11,854 nt of DNA from JAFLUQ01 sp964551215 (GTDB taxonomy: Bacteria; Bacillota; Clostridia; UMGS1883). Below, in pieces: positions 6,260-11,854 of the stretch. Position 1 is the first letter of the stretch, and each line of letters opens with the position of its first letter. The DNA lies in NCBI GenBank assembly GCA_964551215.1, contig CAZKBV010000048.1, positions 1 through 11,854 on the forward strand, in the 5' to 3' direction. A model generated the notes under the pieces. The model was not told the origin of the DNA, ran no database searches, and worked only from the letters and a program-made list of their open reading frames with translations. Made by a program: the position numbers and the translations under genes.

Positions 6260-8860
6260 TTATAAATTTCGGGGGGGGGATTCCACGCCCTTGGTAACTC
6301 TCAGAATTTCCTTGACAAGCAGCTTAAAATCGACGGGCTTCGGCACATGACCGTTCATACCGGCCTCCTGACAGGATATTATATCCTCGGCGAAAGCGTC
6401 CGCCGTCATAGCTATAATGGGAATATCCCGCACGTACTTTCTGTCGGAGCCGCGCAGCAGCCGCGAAGCCTCCTTGCCGTTCATAAACGGCATCTGGACA
6501 TCCATTAAAATCAGGTCAAATTCCCCGTCCTCGGAAGAAAACATCTTTTCGACGCAGTCCTTGCCGTTTTCCGCCCGAACGCAGGTAATCCCGTACATAT
6601 CCAAAATGTCGTGGGTAATTTCCCAATTCAGGTCATTGTCCTCCGCCACAAGTATGTGCAGACCGGTGATGTCCTCAGCGGTGTATTCTTCGTTGGCGGA
6701 TTCTTCCGGCGGGCCGTCAAAATATTTGCTCAGCTCATAATAAACCGTTGATTTAAAGAACGGCTTGTCGATAAATCCGTTCACTCCGGCTTCTCTCGCG
6801 ATATCCTCTATATCCGTTCTGTCGTGAGAACTGAGGATAATCGTCGGTTCCTTATCGCCCGTGCGCTTGCGGATTGCCCGAGCCGTTTCGATGCCGTCCA
6901 TATCAGGCATTTTCCAGTCCACAATCACAATCTGATATTTACTGCCCTGCGCGAGGCTGTTTTCAACCATTGCGACGGCGGCTTTTCCGCTGTCGGCGCA
7001 GTCCGGCGCAAGACCAAGCTCGCAAAGAGTCTCCGAAGCGTTTTCCAAGAAGCTTTTATCGTCGTCCGCCAGAAGAACGCGAATATTGGGAAGCGATCGG
7101 TCGTCCGAAATGCCTTCCGCTATCGGAAGCTCCAACGTGACGGTGAATTTTGTTCCTTCGTTAAGCTTGCTTTCGCACAGGATAGTCCCTTCCATCAAAT
7201 CCACCATTTGCTTGCAAATGGCCAGCCCCAATCCTGAGCCCTGAATTTTGTTTACGCGGCTGTCTGACGCTCGGGTAAAGGAATGGTACATTTTCTCCAT
7301 GTATTCCGGACTCATGCCGATGCCGTTGTCCTCAACAACATAAATTATCTTCACATAATCCGGCTTTTCCGGAAGGCTTTCCTCAAAAATGTCCAGCCGA
7401 ATTTTTCCGCCCTCCGGCGTATATTTCACGGCGTTGGTGAGAAGATTCACATACACCTGATTCAGCCTTAGCTCGTCCGCGACCAAATATTCATGCTTAA
7501 TTCCATGCACGCAAGCCTCGAAATCCTGCCCTTTGGATTTTATCTGGGGCCGGACAATGTTTACAAGGTTGGTCACGCAGTCCGCCAGGGAAAGAACGTT
7601 GGGATTCAGCGTCAGCTTTCCCGATTCGATTTTTGATATATCCATAATATCATTTATCAGCATCAGCAAATGATTGCCCGCGAGACGAATCTTTTCAAGG
7701 CTGTCTTTTATGTAATCCTTATCGTCAAGATGCTTGGAGGCCAGCGTTGTCATGCCGATAATGGCGTTCATCGGCGTTCGTATGTCATGAGACATGGAAG
7801 AAAGGAAATTTGTCTTGGCGGCGTTGGCGTGCCGTTCCGCTTCCGCAATCCGCTGCAGCTGCAAATTGACCTTCCTTTGCTGCAGCTTTTTTTGATGGAG
7901 CGCCCAAAGAATCAAGCCCAAAATAGACGCGAAAAACACAATCGCGTTAAACAACATTCCCAACAGCATAATCTGCATAAAATTCCACGAGTGAGAGCTT
8001 ACGATTCTCTCCGGAAGAACCAGCACGGCCAGCCAGTCGTCTATATTCAGCTTGTGATATAAGATAAAATATTTGGAGTTGTTAATCCGCACATACACAC
8101 AGTCCGCAATTCCGTTTTCTATATCGTTCAAGGCCTTTTCGGCGCTTGTACCCTGCATATATTCCAGAAGGGAGAGCTGTTTCTTAAAGTTATAGCTGAT
8201 AGACGGGCTGTTTTCCTTGGTTTGGTGATAAACATACGTGCCGTTGCTGCGTATTATCATCATCATACTGTCCTTGCCGTATCCGGCCGTCTCGATTATG
8301 TCGTCCATTATTCCTATATCGAGATACAGACACAGGTATTCAATCTCCTTTTTACCCGCGAAAACAGCGTTCGGGAGCTTCGCCGCAAAAATCATATGCT
8401 CCTCGGAATCTCCCAGCGCGGGCAAAGAAAAAACAGAAAATTTATGATCCTCATCGTCGGGAAGCCATGAATAATCCTCCCAGCGAAACCGCACGCCGTC
8501 CGATGTATAGCAATCTCCGTCTTGGTCGATAAAGAATAATCCCGTCCCTTCCTCCATAAAGTCGGACATAGTTTTGAGGTATTCGAGAGCTTCCTCCAAG
8601 CTTTCGGGATTCCGTTTGGACATAAGACTCGCGTTATATTCCGCGCTTTCCCCATACTTATCCATGACAAGCCCGATGTTCTGGCTGATTTTTTCCATAA
8701 GGGAATTGGCGTTCTGAGCGCGTTCCTCGAAAAGCCCCCGCGACATTCTCCAAGCTGTCACCGCCGTTACCGCCGCCACGATAAGAGCTATCGGCAAACA
8801 TGCCAGCAAGAATTTAAAATTTATTATGCTGCTTTTTTCATTGTCTTTATGCATTTTCAT
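6260..8860 (-). CDS. Membrane hybrid sensor histidine kinase with Cache-like sensor and two receiver domains
   Basis: The likely start is the ATG at 8860 (866 residues); the upstream GTG at 8872 overlaps the GGGAG ribosome site. Residue numbers below count from that GTG. TM1 is about 18-40 and TM2 about 299-324, enclosing an extracellular region of some 260 residues that looks like a double Cache domain (GYGKDSMMMIIRSNGTYVYH near 198-217). A short coiled linker leads to HisKA with the H-box S-H362-D-I-R-T-P, then HATPase with N-box NLLTNAVKYT (476-485), G1 D515-N-G-I-G-M and G2 GSGLGLAI (545-552). REC1 (597-718) has D603-D604, phospho-acceptor D652 and K703; REC2 (738-858) has E744-D745, D791, T823 and K845. 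All catalytic residues are present. There is no HPt or DNA-binding output, so a partner must act elsewhere. It is first in an operon with the solute-binding lipoprotein, a layout reminiscent of LuxQ with LuxP or TorS with TorT. The coding end contains a run of nine C before the last four residues. Confidence 0.93.
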   Translation of the reverse strand: MKMHKDNEKSSIINFKFLLACLPIALIVAAVTAVTAWRMSRGLFEERAQNANSLMEKISQNIGLVMDKYGESAEYNASLMSKRNPESLEEALEYLKTMSDFMEEGTGLFFIDQDGDCYTSDGVRFRWEDYSWLPDDEDHKFSVFSLPALGDSEEHMIFAAKLPNAVFAGKKEIEYLCLYLDIGIMDDIIETAGYGKDSMMMIIRSNGTYVYHQTKENSPSISYNFKKQLSLLEYMQGTSAEKALNDIENGIADCVYVRINNSKYFILYHKLNIDDWLAVLVLPERIVSSHSWNFMQIMLLGMLFNAIVFFASILGLILWALHQKKLQQRKVNLQLQRIAEAERHANAAKTNFLSSMSHDIRTPMNAIIGMTTLASKHLDDKDYIKDSLEKIRLAGNHLLMLINDIMDISKIESGKLTLNPNVLSLADCVTNLVNIVRPQIKSKGQDFEACVHGIKHEYLVADELRLNQVYVNLLTNAVKYTPEGGKIRLDIFEESLPEKPDYVKIIYVVEDNGIGMSPEYMEKMYHSFTRASDSRVNKIQGSGLGLAICKQMVDLMEGTILCESKLNEGTKFTVTLELPIAEGISDDRSLPNIRVLLADDDKSFLENASETLCELGLAPDCADSGKAAVAMVENSLAQGSKYQIVIVDWKMPDMDGIETARAIRKRTGDKEPTIILSSHDRTDIEDIAREAGVNGFIDKPFFKSTVYYELSKYFDGPPEESANEEYTAEDITGLHILVAEDNDLNWEITHDILDMYGITCVRAENGKDCVEKMFSSEDGEFDLILMDVQMPFMNGKEASRLLRGSDRKYVRDIPIIAMTADAFAEDIISCQEAGMNGHVPKPVDFKLLVKEILRVTKGVESPPRNL

Positions 8861-8864
8861 TTTA

Positions 8865-8870
8865 TCTCCC
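8865..8870 (-). promoter_or_regulatory. Ribosome binding site that fixes the kinase start at 8860
   Basis: On the minus strand GGGAG (8870-8866) is followed by ATAAA and then the ATG at 8860, a normal spacing. The GTG at 8872 lies upstream of this site and has no good Shine-Dalgarno of its own, so the longer start is unlikely. Confidence 0.75.
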
Positions 8871-8996
8871 ACAAATAAAACCCGAATGACGGGCGTGCAA
8901 GCTTACGGTCAAAAGCCGTTATCTTGCCGATTTTTTATATTTTTATTTTTGTTTTTGTTTACCTACGCGGAGCGTATAATAAACACATTATATATT

Positions 8997-9025
8997 ATTA
9001 TAGCATACTTTTTTTAATTTGTCTA
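8997..9025 (-). promoter_or_regulatory. Sigma-A-type extended -10 promoter for the kinase operon
   Basis: On the minus strand TAGACA (9025-9020), a 17-base spacer and TATAAT (9002-8997) are present, with TGC directly upstream of the -10, a TGn extended -10. Transcription should start near 8990, giving a leader of about 130 bases before the ATG at 8860. The leader can form a GCAAG/CTTGC outer stem enclosing an ACGG/CCGT stem, and a CCCG/CGGG hairpin followed by TTTT. Confidence 0.8.
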
Positions 9026-9153
9026 CCATTATTGAAAATTTTAAAAGAATTTGCGCGCAAATTTTTTTCGGCATTTAATATATCCCTGTTTTTTCGTCGA
9101 ATATATGAGAAATTTTCGGATTTTACCTTTGATTTATTGTGCAAAAGGTCATA

Positions 9154-9182
9154 TTTACACGGTATTTTTCGGGTGCTATTAT
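9154..9182 (+). promoter_or_regulatory. Extended -10 promoter for the tail-fibre/holin/amidase cassette
   Basis: TTTACA (9154-9159), a 17-base spacer ending in TGC, and TATTAT (9177-9182) give five of six matches at each box plus an extended -10. Transcription should start near 9189, about 89 bases before the first gene and immediately in front of the GGAA-TTCC motif cluster. Confidence 0.7.
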
Positions 9183-9190
9183 GAGTTTAA

Positions 9191-9237
9191 GGAAATTCCG
9201 CCCCCAAACAACAGAATTTCCGAGGAATTTTCCGAGG
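9191..9237 (+). repeat. Three related GGAA-TTCC motifs just downstream of the lysis-cassette promoter
   Basis: GGAAATTCCG (9191-9200), GAATTTCCGAGG (9214-9225) and GGAATTTTCCGAGG (9224-9237) are variants of one near-palindromic motif; the last two are head to tail and share two bases. A looser relative, GAGAAATTTTCGG, lies at 9107-9119, upstream of the promoter. Position and symmetry suit repressor binding. The first and third copies could also pair in the RNA leader. Confidence 0.5.
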
Positions 9238-9277
9238 CGACGCCCCCTGCCTTGGAGCAATAAGAAGGGAGAGTATA

Positions 9278-10558
9278 ATGACAATCGATTTAAGAGTGGA
9301 CAACGACACACTGACCATAGCCCGCACATTCGGCATAGTAAGCGGAAGCAAAAATTATTACCGGGTGACGGCGGCGTTTTCGCCGGACTGGAACGGATTG
9401 AGCAAGTTTTTGATTTTGTCCTTTAACGGAGGCGAATTTTCGGCGGTCGAATTTTCTTCGTCCGACAGCGGCGGGGAAGAAACGGCCGTTTTGCCCGAAG
9501 GACTTATCCAACAGAGCGGCGTGCTGGAATTCGGCATTATCGGCAAGGAAAACGATACGCTGAGAATATCCACAAATCTGGAAAAGCTAAAAATATTTCG
9601 GGGAGCAAGCGAAACCTCATGCCTTCCGCCTGTTCCGGACGAGGAAGGAAGCTGGAGCGAATACGTACGCGGCGCGGTGGACAGCGCCGTGGCCGAAATC
9701 CCCGACGCTTCGGCCTCCGAAAGAGGGCTGATGAGTTCGTCGGACAAAGCATACCTTACAGATTTAATCAGCAATTATTGGAACAAGGAAAAGCTGCCTA
9801 TGTACACGACTCCCGACCCTGCCGAGGGCTGGATGGTGAATTGGCTGTTTGATACGGGCTGGTACTTAGGCGGCATCAAAAAGGAATGTGGCGGCCACCC
9901 GCCTGTGCAAAGCAATAATTACACCTCGTGGGCGATTCTTGTTCTTAACGGAATGAACACCGAGCCTGAGGGCATAAATCACAACCACCGCCTGCAAATC
10001 GCGTTTGACGTTGTAAACAGCCGAATCTATATGCGCCGAGGCTGGATAAGCGAAAATACTTGGGCGGACGAGTGGACGGACGCGGGGGCCGTGACGGCGG
10101 GAAGCGTAAGCTTCGGCAATTTGAGCGAAGCCTTGCAGTCTGAAATTACCGCCTTGGAAAGTAAGGCGGAGGAGCTTAACGAAAGCCTAACAGCCCACGC
10201 CGCGCTTCCGCACTTTTGTTGGGATTTTATCAGCGAAAGAAACTGCTCGTACTTTTACGACGGCAACTTCAAATTCAAAAAGGGACAGGTTTTCATCGTA
10301 GAGGAGGACTTTACCTTTTATTACTACAGGGACGCTTCCGTTAATCTGCACATCGGGGACCTTATAGTGGCGCTAAAGGATTGGGACAGCAGCCTTACAA
10401 GCGAAACCTCGTGGGGACTGTTTTCCGAATCGTGTCCCGCGGGAACAAACCCGTACCTAAGCACCGTAATCCCCACGGCGGCGGACAAAGTGACCGCCCT
10501 CGAGCGGCAGATAGACGAGCTTAAAACCGAGATAGAAGCCTTAAAGGCGCAGGAGTAG
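9278..10558 (+). CDS. Phage tail-fibre / baseplate receptor-binding-like protein
   Basis: This 426-residue protein has three parts. Residues 1-110 form an Ig-like beta domain of the type found at the N-terminus of Firmicutes phage baseplate proteins (YYRVTAAFSPDWNGLSKFLI; later ISTNLEKLKIFRG). Residues about 143-162 carry the linker ASASERGLMSSSDKAYL, a hallmark of tail fibres. Residues about 175-270 resemble a pyocin-knob binding domain (HRLQIAFDVVNSRIYMRRGW, then W-A-D-E-W-T-D). A second beta domain follows (about 310-395) and the protein ends in a coiled coil (KVTALERQIDELKTEIEAL, 404-422), which fits trimer formation. No transmembrane segment or signal peptide is seen. The ATG follows AAGGGAGAG with good spacing. 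It is the first gene of a cassette with holin and endolysin, the usual order at the end of a phage tail module, but no upstream tail genes are present. Confidence 0.8.
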   Translation: MTIDLRVDNDTLTIARTFGIVSGSKNYYRVTAAFSPDWNGLSKFLILSFNGGEFSAVEFSSSDSGGEETAVLPEGLIQQSGVLEFGIIGKENDTLRISTNLEKLKIFRGASETSCLPPVPDEEGSWSEYVRGAVDSAVAEIPDASASERGLMSSSDKAYLTDLISNYWNKEKLPMYTTPDPAEGWMVNWLFDTGWYLGGIKKECGGHPPVQSNNYTSWAILVLNGMNTEPEGINHNHRLQIAFDVVNSRIYMRRGWISENTWADEWTDAGAVTAGSVSFGNLSEALQSEITALESKAEELNESLTAHAALPHFCWDFISERNCSYFYDGNFKFKKGQVFIVEEDFTFYYYRDASVNLHIGDLIVALKDWDSSLTSETSWGLFSESCPAGTNPYLSTVIPTAADKVTALERQIDELKTEIEALKAQE

Positions 10559-10562
10559 GCTT

Positions 10563-10598
10563 ATGGTAACATATATCGGCAAAAATAATAGTATTTAA
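10563..10598 (+). CDS. Possible 11-codon peptide between tail fibre and holin
   Basis: The ATG at 10563 is preceded by AGGAG (10551-10555) with a 7-base spacer; that AGGAG is formed by the last codons of the tail-fibre gene. The frame reads MVTYIGKNNSI and stops with TAA at 10596-10598, just before the holin AGGAGG. It could be a real mini-protein, a coupling leader that passes ribosomes to the holin, or chance. Confidence 0.35.
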   Translation: MVTYIGKNNSI

Positions 10599-10616
10599 AA
10601 AGGAGGGAAGCTTGAA

Positions 10617-11042
10617 ATGAAGGATGTTATCTGTACCGCCGCGGGAGCGGCGGGAGCGGCGGCGGCCGCCCTTTTCGGCGGCTGGGACGCTCCGCTGTGT
10701 ACGCTGGTTATATTTATGGTTATAGACTATATTTCCGGACTTATACTTGCGGGAGTGTTTAAACGTTCCCCCAATTCCGAAAACGGAGCGCTCAGCAGCG
10801 AAGCCGGAAGCAAAGGGCTTTTCAAAAAGGTCATGGCGCTGTTTTTCGTGCTTATCGCTCACAGACTTGACGCCGCCTTGGAAACGGAATATATAAAGAA
10901 TGCCGTTGTCATAGGCTTCACCGCGAACGAGCTTATAAGCATAACCGAGAACGCCGGACTTATGGGGATTCCGCTTCCCGACGCGGTAACGAGAGCAATT
11001 TCGGTTTTAAAGAATAGGAGTGAGAAAAATAATGGAGATTAA
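10617..11042 (+). CDS. Holin of the Phage_holin_4 (TcdE-like) type
   Basis: This 141-residue membrane protein matches the toxin-secretion/phage-lysis holin family, which oligomerises in the cytoplasmic membrane to release an endolysin or, in TcdE's case, toxins. Features are an Ala/Gly-rich hydrophobic N-terminus (6-22), a first clear TM with V-I-D-Y-I-S-G-L-I-L-A-G-V (about 28-48), a Ser/Gly/Lys loop with GSKGLFKKV (62-73), further TM segments (about 72-88 and 95-110) and the family ending ANELISITENAGLMGIPLPDAV. The ATG follows AGGAGG (10601-10606) by ten bases. Its end overlaps the amidase start by 11 bases, indicating translational coupling. Confidence 0.9.
   Translation: MKDVICTAAGAAGAAAAALFGGWDAPLCTLVIFMVIDYISGLILAGVFKRSPNSENGALSSEAGSKGLFKKVMALFFVLIAHRLDAALETEYIKNAVVIGFTANELISITENAGLMGIPLPDAVTRAISVLKNRSEKNNGD
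11016..11020 (+). promoter_or_regulatory. Ribosome binding site that fixes the amidase start at 11032
   Basis: AGGAG at 11016-11020 lies 11 bases before the ATG at 11032. The longer candidate GTG at 11020 overlaps this site and cannot use it, so 11032 is preferred. Confidence 0.75.
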
Positions 11043-11697
11043 ACAAAATTTGTGTCCGCCGGAAAAATACTCGATAAAGAGTCCGTTTTCCATGACGCCG
11101 AAGGGAATATGCATCCACAACACGGCCAACGACGCGTCGGCGGCGAATGAAATAAGCTATATGCTGAGCAATGACAATAAGGTCAGCTTTCACTACGCCG
11201 CAGATGATAAAGAAATTGTGCAGGGCATACCTCTTGACCGCAACGCATGGCACGCCGGCGACGGCGGCAGCGGAGAGGGCAACCGAAAGTATATTTCCAT
11301 CGAAATATGCTACAGCAAGTCGGGCGGCAGCCGCTTTGAGGCGGCAATGAAAAACGCCGCTTATCTTACGGCGAAGCTGATGAAGGATTACGGCTGGGAT
11401 ATTTCACGGGTTAAAAAGCATCAGGATTTCAGCGGGAAATACTGCCCCCACAGAATCCTTGACGAATACGGCTGGGACTACTTTTTAAATCTTGTAAAGG
11501 AGGAACTTGGTAAAATGGACGCGGTTAAATTCAGCGACATGAGCGGTCACTGGGCGGAAAGCGCGGTAAACGATCTGGCGGCAATGGGAATTGTCAAGGG
11601 CTACGAGGACGGGAGCTTCCGTCCGGACGAAGCCGTAACTCGCGGCGAGGCCGCCGAAATGGTGCGTAATGCCGTAAGGTATATTACCGGTAAGTAA
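11032..11697 (+). CDS. N-acetylmuramoyl-L-alanine amidase (Amidase_2) endolysin with one C-terminal SLH module
   Basis: This 221-residue protein cleaves the bond between N-acetylmuramic acid and L-alanine of the stem peptide. Counting from the ATG at 11032, the Amidase_2 domain spans about residues 10-155. Zinc ligands are expected at H29 (GICIHNTAND), H130 (VKKHQDFSGKYCPHRI) and C138. E91 in YISIEICYS and H74 in NAWHAG sit where PlyL/XlyA-type enzymes have active-site residues. Residues about 165-217 form one complete SLH domain (KFSDMSGHWAESAVNDLA, then GIVKGYEDGSFRPDEAVTRGEAAEMV), which in other proteins binds pyruvylated secondary cell-wall polymer. There is no signal peptide, so release should depend on the overlapping holin. 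The single SLH copy as wall-binding module is unusual for an endolysin. A strong terminator follows. Confidence 0.92.
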   Translation: MEIKQNLCPPEKYSIKSPFSMTPKGICIHNTANDASAANEISYMLSNDNKVSFHYAADDKEIVQGIPLDRNAWHAGDGGSGEGNRKYISIEICYSKSGGSRFEAAMKNAAYLTAKLMKDYGWDISRVKKHQDFSGKYCPHRILDEYGWDYFLNLVKEELGKMDAVKFSDMSGHWAESAVNDLAAMGIVKGYEDGSFRPDEAVTRGEAAEMVRNAVRYITGK

Positions 11698-11711
11698 ATT
11701 TAAACGCCGAA

Positions 11712-11769
11712 AAAACAAAAAAAGCGCGTCCCTTGGGGTTTCCCAACGCGGACGCGCTTTTTTTGTTTT
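11712..11769. terminator. Strong bidirectional intrinsic terminator
   Basis: A perfect 20-bp inverted repeat pairs 11712-11731 (AAAACAAAAAAAGCGCGTCC) with 11750-11769. Its AT-rich outer half gives a T tract in both directions, and a small TTGGG/CCCAA hairpin sits in the loop. It ends the lysis cassette on the plus strand and the converging gene from the right. Confidence 0.93.
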
Positions 11770-11773
11770 AAAT

Positions 11774-11854
11774 TTATGGCGTGATTTTTTCGGCGTCCCT
11801 TTTGTCGTCCCTCTTATAGAGAAGCTTCAGTATTATGGGAGTCGCGACGGAGGA
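11774..11854 (-). CDS. C-terminal end of an unidentified protein (truncated by window edge)
   Basis: On the minus strand one frame stays open from the window edge to a TAA at 11776-11774 and ends with the residues VATPIILKLLYKRDDKRDAE followed by KITP; the other two minus frames hit stops. The hydrophobic stretch followed by a charged tail suggests a membrane protein ending in the cytoplasm. The position directly before a bidirectional terminator supports it being real. The family cannot be told from 26 residues. Confidence 0.5.
   Translation of the reverse strand, partial: SSVATPIILKLLYKRDDKRDAEKITP

Larger units (their letters stand above)
8861..9277. other. AT-rich divergent intergenic region between the signalling operon and the lysis cassette
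   Basis: No gene is supported in these 417 bases. They hold the two divergent promoters, a possible structured leader for the kinase transcript (8881-8927), T-rich tracts (about 8930-8960 and 9010-9020) and an operator-like motif cluster at 9191-9237. Weak plus-strand frames here translate into low-complexity F/I/Y/L-rich strings typical of AT-rich noise. Confidence 0.8.

Noticed and set aside
6271..6279. Phase-variable switching of the kinase through the nine-C run
   Set aside because: The run lies only a few codons before the stop, after REC2, so slippage would leave all functional domains intact; an on/off switch is unlikely.
8881..8927. Known riboswitch (c-di-GMP, ZTP, fluoride or guanidine type) in the kinase leader
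   Set aside because: None of the conserved core motifs of these classes could be matched by eye.
8952..8980. TATAAT at 8975-8980 as a plus-strand promoter
   Set aside because: The box is perfect, but at 17-base spacing the -35 is only TTTTTG; the site at 9154-9182 is better and closer to the gene.
8826..9184. Small plus-strand frames in the AT-rich divergent region
   Set aside because: No ribosome site and low-complexity hydrophobic translations expected from T-rich DNA.
9278..11697. Complete prophage or contractile injection system
   Set aside because: Only a receptor-binding protein, holin and lysin are present; no sheath, tube, baseplate, capsid, terminase or integrase gene is visible, and no attachment-site repeat was found.

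Overview
The window looks like a metagenome-assembled scaffold from a Gram-positive gut-type Clostridia species (Bacillota). The evidence is strong AGGAGG-type ribosome binding sites, a lipoprotein with an A-C-G-G lipobox, an SLH (S-layer homology) module, a clostridial multidomain surface protein and a holin of the Phage_holin_4 type. No RNA gene, CRISPR array, transposase or integrase is visible. I cannot name the species.

Layout, left to right. Bases 1-2627 (+) hold the C-terminal part of a large secreted protein built from carbohydrate-binding and adhesin-type beta domains. Bases 2701-3903 (+) encode a stand-alone glutamate-cysteine ligase-like (GCS2 family) protein, followed by a strong terminator. 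Bases 3904-4311 hold no gene. They contain a 10-G run and a 100-N scaffold gap flanked by two identical 55-bp copies of a hairpin sequence, which is almost certainly an assembly seam.

Bases 4312-8860 (-) form a two-gene signalling operon with its own extended -10 promoter. The first gene is a membrane hybrid histidine kinase (Cache-like sensor, HisKA, HATPase, two receiver domains). The second is a lipoprotein that fuses a sugar-type ABC solute-binding domain to a 5'-nucleotidase C-terminal domain, without the nucleotidase catalytic domain. No permease genes accompany it, so the likeliest reading is a tethered extracellular sensor that feeds the kinase. This is the most interesting system in the window.

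A 417-bp AT-rich divergent region separates this operon from a plus-strand lysis cassette (9278-11697). The cassette holds a phage receptor-binding/tail-fibre-like protein, a possible 11-codon peptide, a holin, and an Amidase_2 endolysin carrying one SLH module. It has its own promoter, followed directly by three related GGAA-TTCC motifs, and ends in a 20-bp bidirectional terminator. No other phage structural genes are present, so it is either the remnant end of a prophage or a domesticated lysis/export module. The last 81 bases encode the C-terminus of an unidentified minus-strand protein.
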